A DNA stretch of 64,000 nt from Branchiostoma lanceolatum (taxonomy: Eukaryota; Chordata; Leptocardii; Amphioxiformes; Branchiostomatidae), in the NCBI RefSeq assembly GCF_035083965.1, contig NC_089726.1, positions 11,847,501-11,911,500 on the forward strand, read 5' to 3'. The notes below the pieces were generated by a model. That model had not been told where the DNA came from, did not search any database, and saw only the letters and a list, made by a program, of their open reading frames with translations. Below, one piece after another: positions 63,627 through 64,000 of the stretch. Position numbers and translations under genes: made by a program. How positions within the stretch are numbered: position 1 is the stretch's first letter; every line of letters starts with the position of its first letter.

Positions 63627-63894
63627 CTGGGGAGAGGGGTTGGGTGGAGGGGTACATGAAGATCAAGCTGGTTAGATGTCCTCATGAATAGGTAGTAATC
63701 ACTAGTACTCCGTAAGCGACAAAATTAGGAGAGTCTTCAGGTACACTACACCATGACTGTATAATGCAATAACGTATTTCAAGTATTTCATCACATGCAC
63801 AGCACACAACACCTTGATATAGAGTGATGGGAACAATATAAAGTCTGTAACGTATAACGTGAAGACACCACGTATTGTCTGCTAAGACGGATAA

Positions 63895-64000
63895 GACAAT
63901 CTACATGTACCTCCTACAAACTTTGTCGTGATACACTGTGTTCTGTGGTTCAATTCGCAATACCAACTTTGTTTCCTATGCTTTAGCCGTACATATTAAA
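63895..64000. mobile_element. Partial, reversed copy of the 30145-30923 element
   Basis: The complement reads GGTATTGCGAATTGAACCAC then AGAACACAG and GTAGGAGGTACATGTAG, matching 30272-30330. The element runs off the window. It lies in the last intron of the minus-strand gene. Confidence 0.6.

Noticed and set aside
62972-63685. 237-codon minus-strand frame
   Set aside because: It is a shadow in a different frame of the PPxY tail exon at 63301-63626, which has the family's acceptor phase and motifs.

Overview
The window looks like metazoan nuclear DNA. Genes are split by short GT-AG introns, coding density is low, and there are many small non-autonomous DNA transposons, tRNA-derived SINEs and fold-back palindromes. 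The repeat style, the recurring 'tacatgtaca' word, the tandem gene duplications and the gene content suggest a lancelet (Branchiostoma). That assignment is inference, because no marker gene settles it.

Layout. 1-1307: the 3' part of a phytanoyl-CoA dioxygenase-like Fe(II)/2-oxoglutarate oxygenase (+). 2468-3407: GLOD5 (-), a glyoxalase-fold protein whose first exon I could not place. 4391-5483 is a 5' UTR intron of the next gene, and 5484-9411 is that gene: a 938-residue protein (+) with three AceTr (Gpr1/Fun34/YaaH)-like membrane modules fused to a YrdC/Sua5 domain.

From 11.8 kb to the end lies a tandem family of Shisa-like single-pass membrane proteins. There are ten on the + strand, here numbered 1-10, and an eleventh on the - strand whose last exon is at 63301-63626. 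Each has one exon per part: signal peptide, cysteine-rich ectodomain (split in genes 8-10), transmembrane segment with a juxtamembrane CCC cluster, and a Pro/Tyr-rich tail. Intron phases are 1-2-1, or 1-0-2-1 when the ectodomain is split. Genes 1-6 (subfamily A) and 8-10 (subfamily B) are separated by gene 7 and by an unrelated 9-exon peroxisomal sarcosine/pipecolate oxidase gene (PIPOX, 36517-44608).

Genes 2/3, 5/6 and 8/9 are recent duplicates whose upstream DNA was copied too. Later insertions present in only one copy (a 108-bp retroposon, and a hAT-like element carrying a second element inside it) show the order of events.

Mobile DNA: three TTAA-flanked elements (9508-10205, 42319-43300, 52815-53279), a Tigger/pogo-like element in a PIPOX intron, a perfect-looking fold-back at 39542-39742, and a 0.6-kb palindromic Penelope-like insertion with a hammerhead-like motif in each arm. 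No LTR element, retrovirus or Polinton was recognised.

How the genes may work together: Shisa-family proteins act as membrane adaptors, and their PPxY tails typically bind WW-domain proteins such as NEDD4-type ubiquitin ligases. The array therefore looks like a locally expanded set of adaptors with diversified ectodomains and mostly conserved cytosolic tails. The neighbouring metabolic genes show no functional link to it.
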